This document shows positions 40,204 through 49,876 of a stretch of DNA of 64,000 bases, in pieces. Where the stretch lies: NCBI GenBank assembly GCA_020831865.1, contig JAFIFT010000005.1, forward strand, positions 1 through 64,000. Direction: 5' to 3'. Both the position numbers and the translations under genes were made by a program. Below the pieces are notes generated by a model, which had not been told where the DNA came from, made no database searches, and saw nothing but the letters and a program-made list of their open reading frames with translations. Each line of letters opens with the position of its first letter. Position 1 is the first letter of the stretch. The DNA comes from Legionellaceae bacterium (GTDB taxonomy: Bacteria; Pseudomonadota; Gammaproteobacteria; Legionellales; Legionellaceae).

Positions 40204-42390
40204 CTAAGTTAGATGAACAACGTTGTCCTTTCTTGACCGGTTCAGACGATTACATCGCTTAGCAATTTTTTCATCCTTGGGTTTGATCTGACGCCTCACC
40301 CCTTCAATGCCAAGCTTGCTGTGATTTGCCAAATCATTAAAATCACTGAATTGCCCAGGATTTAATGACTGCTCACCTGGCGCAAAGGTCGGAATAATAA
40401 TAAATCCCTTGACAGCATCGGCGGCTTCACCGGCTTTTTCTTTGCCGGGGTTGATTCCTTTCGATTGTTCAAGGTGCTTGTCATCATCAGCGGCCAGCAT
40501 GATTGGGGTATTGGGGTATTTTTCATGTATTGCCTTTGCCACCGATTTAAGATTGCCTGCATCAAAGGCAGACACAACCGCTGGCAGATCAGTGGCTTCT
40601 TTTATTGTTGCTGCGGTTGCATAGCCTTCAGCAATGACAATGACAGGTGAATCAGCAAGCTTGTCTAGGCCTCCTAATACATGAAAGCAGCCTTCTTTCC
40701 TGGAGTCTTTAGCAAAATTTTTGGTGCCGTCATCACCGATATATTGAATACTCCAAATTTTGCCTTCAATATCCATAGCTGGAATGCAGGTGATTTTATG
40801 GGCAGGGCTAGTATAAACACCTGGGTGGACCTGAATACCTTTTGATTTCATATAAGGGGTTTGTTCGGTTGCCTCTTTCATTTTAGATAATCTTTGCATA
40901 AGTTTCAGCGCAGTACTTTTGTGCTTTTCATCAAGTTCAAGCTCGCGGTTTTTCTGGTTTTCAAGGGCTTGAGCTTTAAGGGCTGATTTTTGCTCGTCGG
41001 TTAACACATAGCCTTTACATTTCCATTTTAGTTCAGCACCTGTGCGGTTATTTTTGATATAACCAGCGGGAATGCCGTCTAAATGAGCTACATAAAAGCC
41101 AGCCTTTTCACCGTGTTTATCATCGTCCATTTGTATGCGATGGGGCTTGCCATCCATGATGGGATGCTCACCTGTTACTATGGCGCCTAAGCTGACCAAT
41201 GCTTCTTTGAATTCATCAGTCGGTGAAATGGCTTTATCTTCTGGTGAAATTTGGTTTTCTGGAAGCCAGGGGTTGATTTTTTCAATATCAACACCTGGCT
41301 TTGCATACCAGCATTTTTGTTCTTTGTCCCAGGCAATCCCAGTTGTCCCATCAGCAAGTTTACCTGCTATTGATTTTGCTTTGTCTTTTTCTTTGTATGG
41401 GATGCTAAGCCAGGTTTTCTCGGAGATATATTGTTTGGATTCCATGAGGATTTCCTCTTTTGGTTGTTCATCCCTGGTTTCAATGGTTTGCTCTTGATTT
41501 ATGTCTTGGACCTGTTCTAAAGAGCATATGTGATTGACGATTTTTTCTGCATCTGCCGATGCTCGAAATATTTCAAGTGGATCATCTTCTAAAACACGAA
41601 TCCATGATTTGATATAGGCGGTATGTTGCGACGGGTCATGGCCAATGCCAAGCTCCGCGCCTAATATCATACTGGCGATTTCAGCTCTTAGTTCTTCTTT
41701 GGCATACCCGTCACTGCCAAAAGGATGGCTCAAATCTCGGTTGAGTCGTGAAGGATGACCACTCCAATGACCTAGTTCGTGAAGCGCTGTGGCGTAATAA
41801 TGAGCTGATGATTTAAATTGGGCTTTGGGTGGCAGATGAATACTGTCTGTCGATAATCTGTAAAAAGCTCGGTCTGCTTCTGAATGGAAAATAGAGGCAC
41901 CCGAATTTGTTAGCAGCGTTTCTGCTTTTTCAACTAAGGACCAGTCCTGCTCTTTTTGTATGAGTTCAGGCATGTTATCAATTTGTGAAGCATGAAAAAC
42001 TCTGGCATAAAAGACTTTTGGTCTTTCAAGGTTAACCTGTACTTTGACTGGATTGCCTTGTTCATCAAGAACTGGATTTCCTGAATCATCTTTCTTGATT
42101 TTTTCTTCACTAAATTTCCAGTATTGTACTGTTGTTCCTTTTTCGCCCTTACGAACCTGAGCATCGATGCTTTGAGCCTGTTTGTATGTTAGCCAGCGGT
42201 TATCGCCATCTTGATTCAACATTAAATAAAGAGCATTGATACCCCGATATCGTTTTCCAGTGACGGGATTAAAGGGAATATGGCCATCGCCAATGCCAGG
42301 TTCCCAAGGTTTTAACCATGGTGCAGTTCCTTGTTTTAGGCTTTCTATAATCTGATTGGCAACAATTTGATGGTGAGACATCTTAGTCAT
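40204..42390 (-). CDS. ArdC-type/Toprim polyvalent protein (TraC-like primase)
   Basis: 728 residues from ATG 42390, chosen for a perfect AGGAGG 6 bases upstream. An N-terminal ArdC-like ssDNA-binding domain (1-150) is followed by a zincin H204-ELGH208 with 'SRLNRDLSHPFG', a DUF5710-like insert, and a C-terminal Toprim domain with 'VIVIAEGYATAATI' and 'PIMLAADDDKH'. Polyvalent proteins of this kind enter recipients with the DNA and combine antirestriction and primase functions. It corresponds in position to TraC in RP4. It overlaps a 54-residue ORF by 8 bases. Confidence 0.82.
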   Translation of the reverse strand: MTKMSHHQIVANQIIESLKQGTAPWLKPWEPGIGDGHIPFNPVTGKRYRGINALYLMLNQDGDNRWLTYKQAQSIDAQVRKGEKGTTVQYWKFSEEKIKKDDSGNPVLDEQGNPVKVQVNLERPKVFYARVFHASQIDNMPELIQKEQDWSLVEKAETLLTNSGASIFHSEADRAFYRLSTDSIHLPPKAQFKSSAHYYATALHELGHWSGHPSRLNRDLSHPFGSDGYAKEELRAEIASMILGAELGIGHDPSQHTAYIKSWIRVLEDDPLEIFRASADAEKIVNHICSLEQVQDINQEQTIETRDEQPKEEILMESKQYISEKTWLSIPYKEKDKAKSIAGKLADGTTGIAWDKEQKCWYAKPGVDIEKINPWLPENQISPEDKAISPTDEFKEALVSLGAIVTGEHPIMDGKPHRIQMDDDKHGEKAGFYVAHLDGIPAGYIKNNRTGAELKWKCKGYVLTDEQKSALKAQALENQKNRELELDEKHKSTALKLMQRLSKMKEATEQTPYMKSKGIQVHPGVYTSPAHKITCIPAMDIEGKIWSIQYIGDDGTKNFAKDSRKEGCFHVLGGLDKLADSPVIVIAEGYATAATIKEATDLPAVVSAFDAGNLKSVAKAIHEKYPNTPIMLAADDDKHLEQSKGINPGKEKAGEAADAVKGFIIIPTFAPGEQSLNPGQFSDFNDLANHSKLGIEGVRRQIKPKDEKIAKRCNRLNRSRKDNVVHLT

Positions 42391-42547
42391 AGGCTGCCTC
42401 CTGTGCTTCTTCTTCACTGATGGCTTCTTCATAAAAAGCCCCCATGATTTCAGCTTCAAGTGGCGTGACTTCAGCAATAAACCCCGGGACGGTTAAATCC
42501 TCCAGTTTTTCAGCAACGACTTCATTCAAATCGGGTTTATGATTCAT
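42383..42547 (-). CDS. 54-residue acidic ORF between traF and the primase gene
   Basis: ATG 42547 overlaps the end of traF (ATGAATCATAA), and the TAA 42383-42385 overlaps the primase start. The peptide reads MNHKPDLNEVVAEKLEDL, then VPGFIAEVTPLEAEIMGAFY and EEAISEEEAQEAAYD. The tight overlaps on both sides and the acidic composition indicate a real gene of the operon. No family is recognised. Confidence 0.6.
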   Translation of the reverse strand: MNHKPDLNEVVAEKLEDLTVPGFIAEVTPLEAEIMGAFYEEAISEEEAQEAAYD

Positions 42548-43088
42548 GTATTTTCTCCTGTTTTGGGTAGACCCATACGGGTGTGAGCATTCCTTTTATT
42601 TGTCCTGATTTAATCGGGCCATAATAACGACCATCAAAAGACCATTGGCTTTGACTGGTCATGGTCATGACTTCATTTTGATTTAATTGATAATTGTTTA
42701 CTTGCCATTGAGTTATTGAACGGTTTAGACCATCTTTAATCTGTGGTTTTGAATAGGGAATAAGCTGGTCATTGACTAAGACCCCCTTACTGTTGACCGT
42801 TAGTTTATCGCCTGTTGTTGCCACGACTTTTTTCATTAAATATCCATAGCCATCAGGGCAAAGGCCACTGTTAATATATCCTCGTTTTAGGGCTTGCTGA
42901 AAAACAGGTCGGTTATCAGGACAAAAAATAACATAAGCATTTTTGAGGTTTTTATCTGCTGTCATTCGATAGATACCTATTGGTATGGAATCAGTCGTGT
43001 TGATCCGAAAGCCAAAAACAACCAGAAGAACGCTCAAAGCCAAGATGCTTATCAAAAAAACCGCTGTCCAGATGGTAAATCGTTTCAT
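42537..43088 (-). CDS. traF: TraF-like S26 peptidase (pilin maturation)
   Basis: 183 residues. An N-terminal membrane anchor (about 5-27) is followed by 'TTDSIPIGIYRM' with the active Ser and 'GYLMKKVVATTGDKL' with the active Lys, both typical of S26 signal-peptidase-like enzymes. In RP4 TraF cuts and cyclises the TrbC pilin, and a TrbC is encoded in this operon. Start and stop overlap the neighbours by 4 and 11 bases. Confidence 0.88.
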   Translation of the reverse strand: MKRFTIWTAVFLISILALSVLLVVFGFRINTTDSIPIGIYRMTADKNLKNAYVIFCPDNRPVFQQALKRGYINSGLCPDGYGYLMKKVVATTGDKLTVNSKGVLVNDQLIPYSKPQIKDGLNRSITQWQVNNYQLNQNEVMTMTSQSQWSFDGRYYGPIKSGQIKGMLTPVWVYPKQEKIHES

Positions 43089-44965
43089 AACCTGATTTCC
43101 TCATCTTTAGTTAAACGAGCACGCAAGATATCCGATTGTTTTGGCGCTTCAATTGAAGCTCTGGTAATAAACACCGGATCTTTAAAATAGAGGGGTTGCT
43201 TGCCGTAAATAGCAGGAAAACCGGCCACATAGATAACCATGTCACCAGCTTCTGTAATTAAGCCATTAGCATCTTTTTTAGGTCCTGGCATACGCTGACA
43301 CTCGTCAATGGTTAATAGCGGTCTTGAGACTTCCTGCTTGGTTTTAGAGATCTGATTTAAAAAAGTAGAAACACGTTTGCCACTGGTCGTGATATGTTCT
43401 TTGACAATAGTTGTCTGGCCGGTGAGTTTTGATAAGTGTTCAGCGGTTTCAATTCGGTTGGGTGGGTAGGCGTTTTGAATATGGCAGTTGGATGTAATGG
43501 TTTCATCAGGTCCATAGCCCCGCTCTCGGCTTTTAAGCTGATTGATATCCTGGCAGATTAAATAAAACTTCAAACCATAACCAGCAACAAAAGCTAATGA
43601 TTCCTGTAAGATATCGAGTTTACCCAGACTGGGGAATTCATCAATCATGCATAATAATCGATGCTTGTAGGTCTTTTTAGTTTGGACAGTATAATATCCT
43701 TGCCCATCTTCTACGCGTTCAAACTCCATTTTGTCGGCTAATAGTCTGACGACCATATTCAACATGACTCGAACCAGTGGTTGCAGCCTTGCTTTGTCAT
43801 TGGGTTGGGTGACGATATAAAGGCTGACCGGGTTGGTGTGATGCATTAAATCTTTAATACAGAAATCAGATGCTGAAACATTATGCGCAACAACAGGATC
43901 GCGATATAGCGCCAGATAGGATTTTAAAGTTGATAAAACAGAACCAGCTTCTTCTTCAGGTCGGTCAATCATATCTCGGGCAGAGGCACTGATTACCGAA
44001 TGGGTTTTGCCATCAACATGGGGGAATTGCGTCATTTCAATGAGTAAATCTGCGATATTGGTATTGGGATCAACCAACATTCTATCGATATTGGGAAAGG
44101 TCGCCGGCTCGCCCTGATTTTGCAGTTTATAAATGGCATGCAGAATAAAACCAACTAACAATGCTTGTGAGGTTTTTTGCCAGTGAGTTTCGAGGCCTTT
44201 ACCATCGGGATCGACAACGAGTGTTGCCAGGTTTTGTACATCTCCTACTTCATACTCAGTTCCAACCCTGATTTCATCCAGTGGATTCCAGCGAGCAGAG
44301 CCTTTAAGGGTTGCCGGCTCAAAGCGTATGACTTTGTTATTGGCATGTTTTTGCCGCCAGCCTGCGGTCAGCGCCCATAGTTCACCTTTTAGATCGGTAA
44401 TGACACAAGATTGTTTCCAGGATAAAAGGGTGGGAATTACTAAACCAACACCTTTGCCAGAGCGAGTTGGGGCATAAGTTAAAATATGTTCGGGTCCGTT
44501 ATGGCGTAAATAGTGAACATTTCCTTTTTCATCTTTAATGGCGCCGACATAAACACCTTCGTCATTATCAATAATGCCGGCATCTTTTAAATCAGCCATA
44601 TTGGCCCATCGGGCAGAGCCATGAAGATATTCACTGACATTTTCCTGTTTTAACTGCTTGTTGAGAAAAACAATGCCCATTAAAAAAAGACAACCGCTCA
44701 TAACTGATAAACCAAAGGCGGCATTAAAAATATCAGGAAAATATTGATGATATTGCAGATTCCAGAGAATCGCCTGCCATGGCCAATAGAATTTAGTCAG
44801 CGAAAAATTTAAGGTATCAGCATGATAAAGTTTATACGCAGCGTATTGAGTGCCAATCTGCATGCTGATTAAAAATGCCAGCATGACTAACATAATCAGT
44901 TGCTTACTTGCTTTGTTATCATGCTTTTGTCTTACTTGTGGGCCAATGGATCGGTTTGGTTTCAT
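43085..44965 (-). CDS. traG: TraG/VirD4 coupling protein
   Basis: 626 residues. Two N-terminal transmembrane segments (about 22-42 and 76-100) precede a RecA-like motor with Walker A 'APTRSGKGVGLVIP' (K near residue 168) and Walker B 'LLCMIDEFPSLGKLDIL'. It couples the relaxosome to the secretion channel and drives DNA export. It lies between traF and trbL, overlapping both by 4 bases. Length is normal for the family. Confidence 0.93.
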   Translation of the reverse strand: MKPNRSIGPQVRQKHDNKASKQLIMLVMLAFLISMQIGTQYAAYKLYHADTLNFSLTKFYWPWQAILWNLQYHQYFPDIFNAAFGLSVMSGCLFLMGIVFLNKQLKQENVSEYLHGSARWANMADLKDAGIIDNDEGVYVGAIKDEKGNVHYLRHNGPEHILTYAPTRSGKGVGLVIPTLLSWKQSCVITDLKGELWALTAGWRQKHANNKVIRFEPATLKGSARWNPLDEIRVGTEYEVGDVQNLATLVVDPDGKGLETHWQKTSQALLVGFILHAIYKLQNQGEPATFPNIDRMLVDPNTNIADLLIEMTQFPHVDGKTHSVISASARDMIDRPEEEAGSVLSTLKSYLALYRDPVVAHNVSASDFCIKDLMHHTNPVSLYIVTQPNDKARLQPLVRVMLNMVVRLLADKMEFERVEDGQGYYTVQTKKTYKHRLLCMIDEFPSLGKLDILQESLAFVAGYGLKFYLICQDINQLKSRERGYGPDETITSNCHIQNAYPPNRIETAEHLSKLTGQTTIVKEHITTSGKRVSTFLNQISKTKQEVSRPLLTIDECQRMPGPKKDANGLITEAGDMVIYVAGFPAIYGKQPLYFKDPVFITRASIEAPKQSDILRARLTKDEEIRL

Positions 44966-46353
44966 TGGTTCTCTCCCGATGCTTTTTGGTTCACAAATTG
45001 GCTGACTTCATCTGTGGTATCCCCACTACCAGAACTAAAACTGCCTTCTGGTGCTCCCATTGAGGTGATATTTTGAGAATCAGCTGTCTGGCTAGATGAT
45101 GACGAATTCGAAGAGGCACGCTGATTTATGGCCTCAGCAATCTTACCGCCCGTAGTATCGGAAGTTTTGGCAGAAAATGAGGCTTTCATGCTGCCGGCTT
45201 TTTCACGCGCAACGTCAAACGCCCCAGAAGCAAGATGAGAACCAAATGAACCAGCAAACTTAGAAGCCTGCCCCATGGCTTGTGCCAGACCACCGGACTT
45301 AGAACCTGAACTATTGCCCGACATAGCGCCGATATCACCTGTCCCTACACTTTGAGAAGCTGCTTTAAATGCAGCATTCAAGGCTGAAAGACCGCCAGCA
45401 CTATGAGCACTTGCAGCACCGGCAGCTCCCGCCAGAGCGGTGCCGGCTATGCCGGCAGCACCTAAAGCGCCACCTAAACCAAGGCCACCGCCACCACCAC
45501 CGCCTGAGCCACCCGATACAATACCTGCCAGAATCGGTGGAATTTTATTAATCAGGACCAGTAGGACGACAGCAACTACAAGCATGACAAACATTTCTTT
45601 TAGTAGAATGTCTTTGGACATGGCGGCATAGTACTGATCAACAAAAGACTTACCGATGCCGATAATCAGAATCATGGCAAAAGCCTGCATGGCAATGCCA
45701 AGCACCGTTTTGTAATATTGGATGGCGATATCCTGAGTCCAGCGACCACCGCCAAAGCCTAATAAAATGATGCCACCATAAGTTAATATCCAGCCGGTAA
45801 TGAGAATAATCAGCATATTGATACTGACCATGGCCAAAACAATCAGAATGATTCCAGCAACAATCAGCCCAACCGTTGTTGCCGCTGGTGACCAGACCGA
45901 TGAGTTATCAATGGCTTTTGAAACGATATCAAAACCCACATCAACAATATCGGAAGGTGAAACACGCGCATCGATGCCAGATGCATTGGCCGCAAGTCTG
46001 CGCATGGAGTCCATAATAGAGGTGGCTATCGCAGGTCCATTATCTAAAAGCCAATAGAAAAAACCGACTACCACTAAAAATCTCACAGTTTCAGCGAGAA
46101 ACTCCTGAATGTCTGCCCGTCTTAATGCCATCATGCCATAGGTCCATACCATGCTAATCATAGCTAAAGACCAGAAAAGGTATCGGGCATAACTCAGGAT
46201 AGTATGACTCCACATCGAGGCATTGTTGGAAAATCGATAGAGGATATTATCGAGCAAATCCCGACTATCAATGCCAGCGCCATCAGCATGAGCATTGACT
46301 GAAAAGCCAATTAATAAGAATACGAACAAAAAAGTGATTGTCTGTTTTTTCAT
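44962..46353 (-). CDS. trbL: TrbL/VirB6-like channel protein
   Basis: 463 residues: signal-like N-terminus (1-23), about six transmembrane segments up to ~residue 270, then a Gly-rich hinge ('GGSGGGGGGG') and a long Ala/Ser/Gly-rich hydrophilic tail. This is the usual TrbL pattern: an inner-membrane channel component with a low-complexity C-terminus. It overlaps traG by 4 bases and starts 4 bases after the stop of the lipoprotein gene. Confidence 0.88.
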   Translation of the reverse strand: MKKQTITFLFVFLLIGFSVNAHADGAGIDSRDLLDNILYRFSNNASMWSHTILSYARYLFWSLAMISMVWTYGMMALRRADIQEFLAETVRFLVVVGFFYWLLDNGPAIATSIMDSMRRLAANASGIDARVSPSDIVDVGFDIVSKAIDNSSVWSPAATTVGLIVAGIILIVLAMVSINMLIILITGWILTYGGIILLGFGGGRWTQDIAIQYYKTVLGIAMQAFAMILIIGIGKSFVDQYYAAMSKDILLKEMFVMLVVAVVLLVLINKIPPILAGIVSGGSGGGGGGGLGLGGALGAAGIAGTALAGAAGAASAHSAGGLSALNAAFKAASQSVGTGDIGAMSGNSSGSKSGGLAQAMGQASKFAGSFGSHLASGAFDVAREKAGSMKASFSAKTSDTTGGKIAEAINQRASSNSSSSSQTADSQNITSMGAPEGSFSSGSGDTTDEVSQFVNQKASGENQ

Positions 46354-46357
46354 AATA

Positions 46358-46570
46358 TTACCATTTGATACCGGAGCTTTTGGAATAACCGCCTTGTTTG
46401 AAACAGGCGTCTGCTATGGCCTGTAGTTCTTCTTTAGAGCGACCTTTTTTAGAGCTGTCACAGGTAAGTGAGGCGAGATGTTGAGCTTTCTTGCGAGCTT
46501 TTGTTTCCGCATTGTCACAACCTGAAAGAAAACAGACTGAAAAAGCGATTAATAAACTTAAAATTCTCAT
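46358..46570 (-). CDS. trbK: TrbK/EexN-like entry-exclusion lipoprotein
   Basis: 70 residues from ATG 46570 (GGGGAA upstream). An earlier in-frame ATG at 46699 would put a long non-signal leader in front and is rejected. A lipobox 'CFLSGC' follows the hydrophobic segment, so this is a small lipoprotein. By position (between trbL and trbJ) it equals RP4 TrbK, which blocks entry of a second identical element. Its end, KSSGIKW, resembles the end of TrbJ. Confidence 0.7.
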   Translation of the reverse strand: MRILSLLIAFSVCFLSGCDNAETKARKKAQHLASLTCDSSKKGRSKEELQAIADACFKQGGYSKSSGIKW

Positions 46571-46586
46571 GGTTATTCCCCTTTTA

Positions 46587-47327
46587 TTACCATTTTTTAC
46601 CGGAACTTTTATGGAAGGACCCCGAGCGAAAACGTTCATCTCCGGCATCCTGTATGGCTTGTTTATTTGTTTCTGCGGCATCTTTAACGGCCTGGGCATT
46701 TTGCTGCGCTACCAATAAGCCGCGAATTTGCAGCAATTGATGGGCCTGATTACTGGCAAGTTGAGAAGCAGCCTGAAGGGCTTGTTTCTGTCCATCTGCA
46801 CTTTGTGCATGCGCTTGCAGGTTGCGCAGTTTTTCAGAATCTTTTTTCAGGTTTTGCTGTTGCTTATCAATGCCTTTTAGCATGGCATCATTTGCCCGTT
46901 TCTGGGCAACGGATGCGGCCATTTTATTCTGGTTTATTTTTTTTAGCTCTTCTGCTGAGCATTTACCATGTCCATTGAAGCAGGGGATTTTCTGGTAGTA
47001 TTCCTGGCTTTGAAACCGATCCAGATAAGCTTGCATGCTACCGGCTTCTTGTTTGTAATAATCAATGGTATTGGTGGTGTCGAGCAGGTTATTAATGATG
47101 CTGTCGGCATTATCCCATTGAAATGACGTCAGCGATTTGGTGTTTTGTAACATGGTATTGTATTGGCTCAATTGATTTTGGTATTGGTCCAGTTGAGTTT
47201 TATACTGGCTGGCCTGATTTATGATTATCCTGCCGTTTTCTATCCAGTTGGCAAAGTCAAATACAGGCGCACCACTGGATAAAGCATTGGCCGACCACAA
47301 CAGTAAACAGATCAATCTTAATTTCAT
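46587..47327 (-). CDS. trbJ: TrbJ/VirB5-like protein
   Basis: 246 residues with a signal peptide (about 1-20). Nearly all helix, with long coiled coils ('QASQYKTQLDQYQNQLSQYN') and a Cys pair near 115-122. The TrbJ signature 'VFDFANWIENGRIIINQASQ' is present. These proteins sit at the pilus tip or base. It ends 'SFHKSSGKKW'. It lies 14 bases after trbI. Confidence 0.85.
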   Translation of the reverse strand: MKLRLICLLLWSANALSSGAPVFDFANWIENGRIIINQASQYKTQLDQYQNQLSQYNTMLQNTKSLTSFQWDNADSIINNLLDTTNTIDYYKQEAGSMQAYLDRFQSQEYYQKIPCFNGHGKCSAEELKKINQNKMAASVAQKRANDAMLKGIDKQQQNLKKDSEKLRNLQAHAQSADGQKQALQAASQLASNQAHQLLQIRGLLVAQQNAQAVKDAAETNKQAIQDAGDERFRSGSFHKSSGKKW

Positions 47328-47341
47328 TGGTTATCTTCCTT

Positions 47342-48583
47342 TTAATAAGCAAATTGCCGATAAGGGTTTTTAAAGGTTAAGTCTTTGACAACAATGACAT
47401 TGAAGCGGTAGCCGGGTCTGACATTAACCGTGGGTGATACATTGAGATTTTTAGACACCAGTTGTGAGGTCACTTCACCCAATTGTTGTCCTAATGCCTG
47501 ACTCAATACATTGCCAGCGGTTGGCTGGTTATAGCCAAGTTGATTATTCTGATTGAGACTCTGGCTATAAGTGATGCCGCCAACGATGGCTGACATTAAA
47601 AGGGCCGATCCATAAATCTTGGCATAGTGATGATCAACCTGATCTCTGAATCCAGCCATACCGGCACTATCAGCCCCGGGCATGGAACCAATATCAAGCG
47701 CTTTACCATCAGGATAAACAAGACGCTGCCACGCCACTAAAACGGAGTTCTGACCAAAACCAACTTCATTAGAATAAACACCAATAAGCTTGGTACCTTG
47801 AGGTATTAACAGATGACGGCCAGTAGCCGTATCATAAACATTCTGAGACACCTGTCCGATAATCTGGCCGGGTAGCTCCGATGAAATGCCACTGACCATA
47901 ACACCCGGAATTACACCACCAGCTCTGAGCTCATACCGGCTGTTTGGGTTTTCCAATCTTGAGTTCAAATGCCAGCGGCTTTCATTTTCCTGTCCACCCA
48001 ATGTTTGTGGCGTGGGTCTGGCATTTTGCATGCCTTGTAATTTTTGAAGATGGGCTTTGAAGGTATTGGCGACGTCAATGTTAACAGAAGCACTATGATT
48101 TTTTTGGTTCTCATTAGGATGCAATTGTGTGTCATCAACCATTACGGTTGTTTTGGCTTTCACCGCTTCTTCAAAAGCCTGGGTTTTATCCTGACGGATA
48201 CGTTCAATTTCACTATCGGGTACATCCTGAACTGGCATGTCCTGTTTTGAAGGCTGACTTTGTGCTTTGGGCAGTGGCATTGAAGGCGCTTCTACTGTCA
48301 CCTTTGCTTGTGTTTGAGGCTTAATCATCCCTGACTGATAATGACCAACCACTTCATTAGCCAGACTCATGGTATTTTTTTTCGATGATTTCAGCTTTAC
48401 CGGCTCAGGAGCCTGATTCTGCGCATGTGCCCGTTTTTGGGCAACCAAAGCAATTAACACGACAAAAATGGTCAAAATACCAATCGCAATAAATAAGGGC
48501 ATATTATTGACCCGTTTGACACCCGATGTCTGAAGTTTTTGTGGTGAGGTATCCGGTGATAAGTAATCATTATTTTTATTCAT
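47342..48583 (-). CDS. trbI: TrbI/VirB10-like protein
   Basis: 413 residues from ATG 48583 (AAGGA 8 bases upstream); the longer frame from 48643 would overlap trbH. One transmembrane segment (about 28-48), a Pro/Gln/Lys-rich periplasmic linker, and the TrbI domain 'LLIPQGTKLIGVYSNEVGFGQNSVLVAWQRLVYPDG' that spans from the inner membrane to the outer-membrane pore. The stop of trbH lies 4 bases upstream. Confidence 0.92.
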   Translation of the reverse strand: MNKNNDYLSPDTSPQKLQTSGVKRVNNMPLFIAIGILTIFVVLIALVAQKRAHAQNQAPEPVKLKSSKKNTMSLANEVVGHYQSGMIKPQTQAKVTVEAPSMPLPKAQSQPSKQDMPVQDVPDSEIERIRQDKTQAFEEAVKAKTTVMVDDTQLHPNENQKNHSASVNIDVANTFKAHLQKLQGMQNARPTPQTLGGQENESRWHLNSRLENPNSRYELRAGGVIPGVMVSGISSELPGQIIGQVSQNVYDTATGRHLLIPQGTKLIGVYSNEVGFGQNSVLVAWQRLVYPDGKALDIGSMPGADSAGMAGFRDQVDHHYAKIYGSALLMSAIVGGITYSQSLNQNNQLGYNQPTAGNVLSQALGQQLGEVTSQLVSKNLNVSPTVNVRPGYRFNVIVVKDLTFKNPYRQFAY

Positions 48584-48587
48584 GTGC

Positions 48588-48998
48588 TTATTCCTTATGT
48601 GACCATGGACTGACAGGCGCAAGTTTGCCATTGGTTTTGGCATAGGCTCGGCTTAAGACCTGAGCGCCAACAAATATACTGACGCGATAAAGACGATTGG
48701 GCTCTGTTTCATCAACCACATAGAAAAAGTTGGCCTTGTTTCGTGGACAGACGTTTTCAACAATGCCATAACCTTTTTTGCGCATCTCATGAATCAGGTT
48801 AATGCCGAAACGGTCACAAACTTTTTGAGAGATACAAAAGGTATTTCTGGCTGGTGGATAAACCCGTGTTAACTGAGATACGGCGTCTTTAGCCAGATAA
48901 CTATCTTTCGATGGCGATGCTTGTGTAAAATTGCCATAACGCATGCTTGCGCAACTTGATAAAAAAATTGTCAGTATTAAAACGCTTATTCTTTTCAT
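48588..48998 (-). CDS. trbH: TrbH-like lipoprotein
   Basis: 136 residues from ATG 48998 (AGG 8 bases upstream; a GTG at 49007 is an alternative). 'FLSSCASM' is a lipobox. By position between trbG and trbI and by size it is TrbH, an outer-membrane lipoprotein that takes the place of VirB7. Two further Cys ('TFCISQKVC') occur near residue 55. Sequence similarity to named TrbH proteins is not assessed. Confidence 0.7.
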   Translation of the reverse strand: MKRISVLILTIFLSSCASMRYGNFTQASPSKDSYLAKDAVSQLTRVYPPARNTFCISQKVCDRFGINLIHEMRKKGYGIVENVCPRNKANFFYVVDETEPNRLYRVSIFVGAQVLSRAYAKTNGKLAPVSPWSHKE

Positions 48999-49000
48999 GC

Positions 49001-49876
49001 TTAGCACCTCGTAATGGTAATTTGTTCTTGAGTAGAGCCGCTTCCTATAACCAGAACTGCTTTGTCAAAGACATTGTCTACAATGAAACGACAGCCTTGC
49101 AGACGATAATTGACCATGACTTTTTCTGATTTTTGAAAGAGGCCTCTTTTCCTTAAAACCAAAAGCGCAGGCGCTTCTCTATGTGACATTTCTCTTGGCA
49201 TTTCGATAATCGTTTTGATACCGTTGTTATAGACTCGAACTGGTTTAAAACGAGCGTTGCCCTGTATCCGGTAATTAAAATTGAGATTGCCTAAGTATTC
49301 ATTGGTTCCAGGGAATGTATTGGCTTTGCGTCTTTCTGCCTGAATATGCTGTATCATGTTCCATTTTGCTTTAGCTTCATCAGGATAAATAAAAGAGACA
49401 TAGGGCATAAAATCATATCGGTCTGACTTTAAGCGGAAATGATAGGTCCGTCTGTCGGTGGTCACGACTAAAGAAGAATCAAGACCAACATCCCGAGGTT
49501 TGATAATCATGTGTATTTGCTGGCCGGCACCCGCACCTGTTATTGATGGCTCAACCATAAACCTTGGGTCGCCAACATTCATCCCGTTAAACTGTTCACC
49601 CGGTTGTAATGCAATATCGCATACCTGTAACGGGGCACAGACGATACTGATTTGACCAGAGCCATAAACAAACTGAACCGAACCATCTGATGAATGAAAA
49701 GGCTTGCTAGTTTGGTCGCCTTTCTGCCATTTTTTGGCAATATTTAATGCCTGTCGTTCTTGAGTTGTAAGTCTCGGCATGCTTTTGGAAAAGTAGCGCT
49801 GGTCTATGTCGCTTTTATCAAAAGCAAAAACGGAAAATGGCAGCAGTAGACTGATGGTGAATATTATTTTTTTCAT
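49001..49876 (-). CDS. trbG: TrbG/VirB9-like outer-membrane complex protein
   Basis: 291 residues with a signal peptide (about 1-18). 'VQFVYGSGQISIVCAPLQVCDIALQPGEQ' and 'VVTTDRRTYHFRLKSD', followed by a C-terminal beta domain ('FIVDNVFDKAVLVIGSG'), identify TrbG/VirB9. It forms the pore ring with TrbI and TrbH. It overlaps trbF by 4 bases (ATGA). Confidence 0.92.
   Translation of the reverse strand: MKKIIFTISLLLPFSVFAFDKSDIDQRYFSKSMPRLTTQERQALNIAKKWQKGDQTSKPFHSSDGSVQFVYGSGQISIVCAPLQVCDIALQPGEQFNGMNVGDPRFMVEPSITGAGAGQQIHMIIKPRDVGLDSSLVVTTDRRTYHFRLKSDRYDFMPYVSFIYPDEAKAKWNMIQHIQAERRKANTFPGTNEYLGNLNFNYRIQGNARFKPVRVYNNGIKTIIEMPREMSHREAPALLVLRKRGLFQKSEKVMVNYRLQGCRFIVDNVFDKAVLVIGSGSTQEQITITRC

Noticed and set aside
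40362-40650. Small frames on both strands within the Toprim region of the ArdC/primase gene
   Set aside because: They lie wholly within a gene that has HELGH and Toprim motifs and show no features of their own.
45369-46057. Several plus-strand frames opposite trbL
   Set aside because: They arise from the Gly/Ala/Ser-rich repeats of TrbL read on the other strand, for example a Pro-rich run from the Gly run.
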